Shown one piece after another: positions 61,592-64,000 of a stretch of 64,000 nucleotides of DNA (its first letter is position 1; every line of letters starts with the position of its first letter). Position numbers and translations under genes: made by a program. Source of the DNA: Firmicutes bacterium UBA3572 (GTDB lineage Bacteria; Bacillota; Desulfotomaculia; Desulfotomaculales; Desulforudaceae); assembly GCA_002375985.1 (NCBI GenBank), contig DFNH01000001.1, forward strand, positions 14,845 through 78,844, given 5' to 3'. Below the pieces are notes generated by a model. The model was not told the DNA's origin. It was given only the letters and a program-made list of their open reading frames with translations, and made no database searches.

Positions 61592-63295
61592 TTGTTGGAA
61601 CGTGTTCGTTACCGGCGCCTGCAGTGGCTTTTTGCGGTTGTGTTGGCGGCCCTGGCCCTGTTGACGTGGCGCCTGGGCGAGATCCAGATCGAGGAACACG
61701 CGCTTTATGCCGCAGCCAAGTTGAGCCAGAACACGGTAGAGGTTTCGCTGGAACCAATGCCGCGGGGCCGGATCCTGGACCGTAACTTATACGATTTGAC
61801 CGGCCGGCATACGGCTTTCCGGGTTGTGATAGTACCGCCGTTGGTCCAGGATCACGACTTAGTAGTCAGGGGGCTGGCCGAAATACTAGCGGTGGACGAA
61901 GCGGAAGTCCGGTCACGACTGGATAAAGCGGGAATTCTGCCCTATCCGGTATCACGGGCGCAAAAGGTCCAAATCCTGGACTACGGTTGGGCCGGTGTGG
62001 CCGTGCTGCCCGTAACCTTGCGGTACGGTCCCGAGCCCCTCGCGGTGCATACCGTGGGGCATCTTGGTCCCTATTTGCCGGCGCACGACGGGGACCTGGC
62101 GGTGGAAGGAGCTGCTTATGAAACGGGTGCCCTGGTAGGTAAAGCCGGTATTGAGCGGATGTATGAAGCCGAACTGCGGGGGTTTCATCCCGGAGCGGTG
62201 GCCAGAGTTTACCTGGATGCCCGGGGTAAACCGCTTCCCGGGCTTGGTCTGGTAGTTGAAACCGGGAAGGCCGACGATGGCCGGCGCGATGTGCGCCTGA
62301 CCCTGGATTACCATATACAGAAAATTGTGGAGGAGATTATGGACCGGGAAGTACCCTCCGGGGCGGTAGTGGTGCTGGACATCGCCACCGGAGACGTGCT
62401 GGCTTTGGCCTCCCGTCCTAGCTACCACCCGCTAAAGGTGGGTGCGTATCTGGATTCCGGTGTAAAGGATGTGTTTGTCAACCAGGCCCTGGGCTTGTTT
62501 CAACCGGGGTCGATATTCAAGATTGCCGTCGCGGCGGCGGCGCTTGAGGAAGGGTTGGTTACACCGGACAGCACGTTCTTTTGTTCCGGCTACCGGGATC
62601 GGCTAGTTTCGTGCTGGCTCCCGGAGGGCCACGGTGAAATCACTTTCTCCCAGGCCTTTGCCGAGTCCTGTAACCCGGTATTTGCCCGCGTCGCCCTCAC
62701 GTTGGGCAGCGAAAGATTGATCGCTTACGCCGAAAGATTGCGGCTTGACCAGCAGGCGTTGATCGGTTTTGATTCCGCTCCGGATGACCGGCAGGATTTC
62801 GGGCTCATTGCCCGTCCCTTTAATCTGGCCAACGCCGGCGTCGGACAGGGTTCGGTGCTCTTGACTCCGGTACAGATCACCGCACTGGTGGCGGCTATTG
62901 GGCGGGAGGGGGTGCACATACCGCCACGGCTGGTTAGCGAGGTCCGGCACCGCAACCGGGCGGTAACGACCTTTGAGGCGGGACGGCCCGAGCGGATAAT
63001 GAGCGCGGCCACGGCGCGGGCGCTCGCGGAAATGATGGCGCTGGTAACCGCCGAAGGACAAGGGATCAAAGCAGAGGTGCCTGGCTGGGGGAGCGCGGGC
63101 AAGACCAGCACGGCGCAGACCGGCGGAGAAGGGAACCACGCTTGGTTTTCCGGTTACGTCCCGGTGGCAGAACCCCGTTACGCCATCACCGTGCTGGTGC
63201 GCGGCGGTGCCAGCGGCGGGGAAACGGCGGCCCCGGTATTTAGGGCGATTGCGGAAAGGATCATGGCCGAAGTACCGCCACCATGCTTAGAGTAA
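61592..63295 (+). CDS. Class B penicillin-binding protein (peptidoglycan transpeptidase)
   Basis: A 567-residue transpeptidase: N-terminal membrane helix (residues ~11-28), dimerisation domain (RGRILDRNLYDLTG), and a transpeptidase domain with the active-site serine motif SIFK (PGSIFKIAVAAA), SCN (ESCNPVFARVA) and a third motif KTS (GKTSTAQTGG) where KTG is usual. It belongs to the FtsI/SpoVD/Pbp2 class; which one is unclear, since no PASTA domain is present and no division genes adjoin it. TTG start after GGAAAGGGAATG. Confidence 0.88.
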   Translation: MLERVRYRRLQWLFAVVLAALALLTWRLGEIQIEEHALYAAAKLSQNTVEVSLEPMPRGRILDRNLYDLTGRHTAFRVVIVPPLVQDHDLVVRGLAEILAVDEAEVRSRLDKAGILPYPVSRAQKVQILDYGWAGVAVLPVTLRYGPEPLAVHTVGHLGPYLPAHDGDLAVEGAAYETGALVGKAGIERMYEAELRGFHPGAVARVYLDARGKPLPGLGLVVETGKADDGRRDVRLTLDYHIQKIVEEIMDREVPSGAVVVLDIATGDVLALASRPSYHPLKVGAYLDSGVKDVFVNQALGLFQPGSIFKIAVAAAALEEGLVTPDSTFFCSGYRDRLVSCWLPEGHGEITFSQAFAESCNPVFARVALTLGSERLIAYAERLRLDQQALIGFDSAPDDRQDFGLIARPFNLANAGVGQGSVLLTPVQITALVAAIGREGVHIPPRLVSEVRHRNRAVTTFEAGRPERIMSAATARALAEMMALVTAEGQGIKAEVPGWGSAGKTSTAQTGGEGNHAWFSGYVPVAEPRYAITVLVRGGASGGETAAPVFRAIAERIMAEVPPPCLE

Positions 63296-63340
63296 AATAT
63301 ATTGTGGCAACGTGGAAGAGATTAGGAAGCAGGAAATAGA

Positions 63341-63397
63341 TAGACCTCACTCCAAGTGGGAATAGCGGAACACAATCAAAAGGAGGAGTGAGGTCTA
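63341..63397 (+). repeat. 13-bp inverted repeat before transposase remnant
   Basis: TAGACCTCACTCC and its exact complement (63385-63397) flank a 31-base loop. The right arm overlaps the AGGAGG ribosome binding site of the short frame starting at 63399, so the stem could block its translation, a device seen in front of transposase genes. Confidence 0.6.
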
Positions 63398-63398
63398 G

Positions 63399-63883
63399 AT
63401 GAGAACGTCTTTTGAGATGATGGTATCAGATGGTGAGAACACATTCAAGCAGGTAGTGTTCACTATTTTGGGTTGGTGGTGGAAAGTTTTGCGCGTGTTT
63501 TGAGCCTGTTTTTAAACACCCTGGACGACGCGTTGTATATCAAGGCCAAGTTCCGGGGGGACGACAAAGGGATGGGCGTCCATCGGCAGGAGAGAGCGTG
63601 GACAGCGAGGATATCCTACCGTGAGGCGGCTATGAGCTGGACTGAAGAAGGAGCCCACCATATGGCGCAAATGAGATGCCTGTTAGCGATGGACCAGTTG
63701 CAAGCGTGGCTGGCTGACTATCAGCAAAAACGCTGGCCACATGTCAGCCAGGAAAACTGGGCCGAGCTTCCATTTCGGGATATAGAACCGCTCCGCAAGA
63801 CCGATCCGGCGGCTTGGTTACATGCCCAGATTTCGATTTTGGTCACGGCTGCCGCTTCTTCGCCTCCTGTCGCGAGACCCTGA
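63399..63883 (+). pseudogene. Decayed transposase remnant (UPF0236/ISLre2-like, tentative)
   Basis: Two frames make up a fragment. The first, from ATG 63399, gives MRTSFEMMVSDGENTFKQVVFTILGWWW and stops at 63503. The second continues at -1/+1 from ~63473 (RVLSLFLNTLDDALYIKAKFRGDDKG) and runs to 63883, passing straight into a C-terminal-like segment (AAMSWTEEGAHHMAQMRCLL) that recalls the end of UPF0236-type transposases. The catalytic middle is missing, so this is an internally deleted, frameshifted remnant. The rest of the window (63884-64000) shows nothing recognised. Confidence 0.5.
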
Positions 63884-64000
63884 AAGCTTTGTCCCGTTTA
63901 AGGCCGCGAGTCGCTTAATTTGCAAACCAAACCTAAAATTGGGATTTCCCATTTGGATTCGACAGCCGCCCGATGCGGGTGAGCAGTTGACACCAGCTTC

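Noticed and set aside
1..64000. CRISPR arrays, tRNA or rRNA genes
   Set aside because: No regularly spaced direct repeats, tRNA T-arm/acceptor pairs or rRNA sequence were seen; the GGTTCGAC near 37977 is part of the structured RNA, not a tRNA.

Overview
The window looks like a piece of chromosome from an anaerobic, spore-forming Firmicute of the Peptococcaceae/Desulfotomaculum group, possibly close to Candidatus Desulforudis. The grounds are a GC-rich genome with frequent GTG/TTG starts, a bacterial Wood-Ljungdahl carbonyl-branch operon, the sporulation genes spoIVA and sleB, a Firmicute-type 6S RNA and a SAM-I riboswitch. The species assignment is inference; no rRNA or tRNA gene was seen.

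Left third (1-19.8 kb). A broken universal stress protein gene and a phasin-like gene precede a secreted alkaline-phosphatase-fold protein. A long plus-strand operon follows (2.6-14.5 kb): a chimeric acsA/acsB remnant, acsC, acsV, cooC, acsD, acsE, a double-length hdrA, mvhD, metV and metF. This is the methyl-transfer and electron-supply part of the acetyl-CoA pathway. The CO dehydrogenase gene and the first half of acetyl-CoA synthase are missing: the first ORF joins about 48 residues of a CODH N-terminus to the A-cluster half of AcsB. Next come gap (minus), a TtcA-like PP-loop gene, a TPR protein, a methyltransferase, a BadF-type CoA-dehydratase activator and a DUF456 membrane protein.

Middle (19.9-38.5 kb). 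A branched-chain-amino-acid-type ABC transporter (livG, H, M, K, F) is interleaved with two acyl-CoA ligases and so is probably an uptake/activation system for organic acids. Then follow an isochorismatase-like hydrolase, a PHP phosphoesterase, the replication pair dnaD/dnaC, sleB, an ADP-forming acyl-CoA synthetase, a DRTGG protein and spoIVA. Convergent to spoIVA lies a ~396-nt region that reads as a stand-alone structured RNA on the minus strand: its own sigma-A-type promoter, a 17-bp closing stem, several nested hairpins with GNRA loops, and a shared terminator.

Right third (38.6-64 kb). Housekeeping runs: recJ-relA-dtd-MBL-HicB/HicA fusion; hisS-aspS with a leader hairpin; 6S RNA; cysteine desulfurase and a 59-aa zinc-ribbon protein; then, on the minus strand, a SAM-I riboswitch controlling a three-gene sulfide-to-homocysteine operon (DUF39, NIL-ferredoxin, UPF0280). 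After that come alaS-ireB-aldo/keto reductase-ruvX-DUF1292-vanW, a P-loop NTPase, mltG, a class B PBP preceded by two DnaA boxes, and a decayed transposase remnant. Decayed genes (usp, acsA/acsB, transposase) and several short inverted-repeat elements suggest continuing gene loss.
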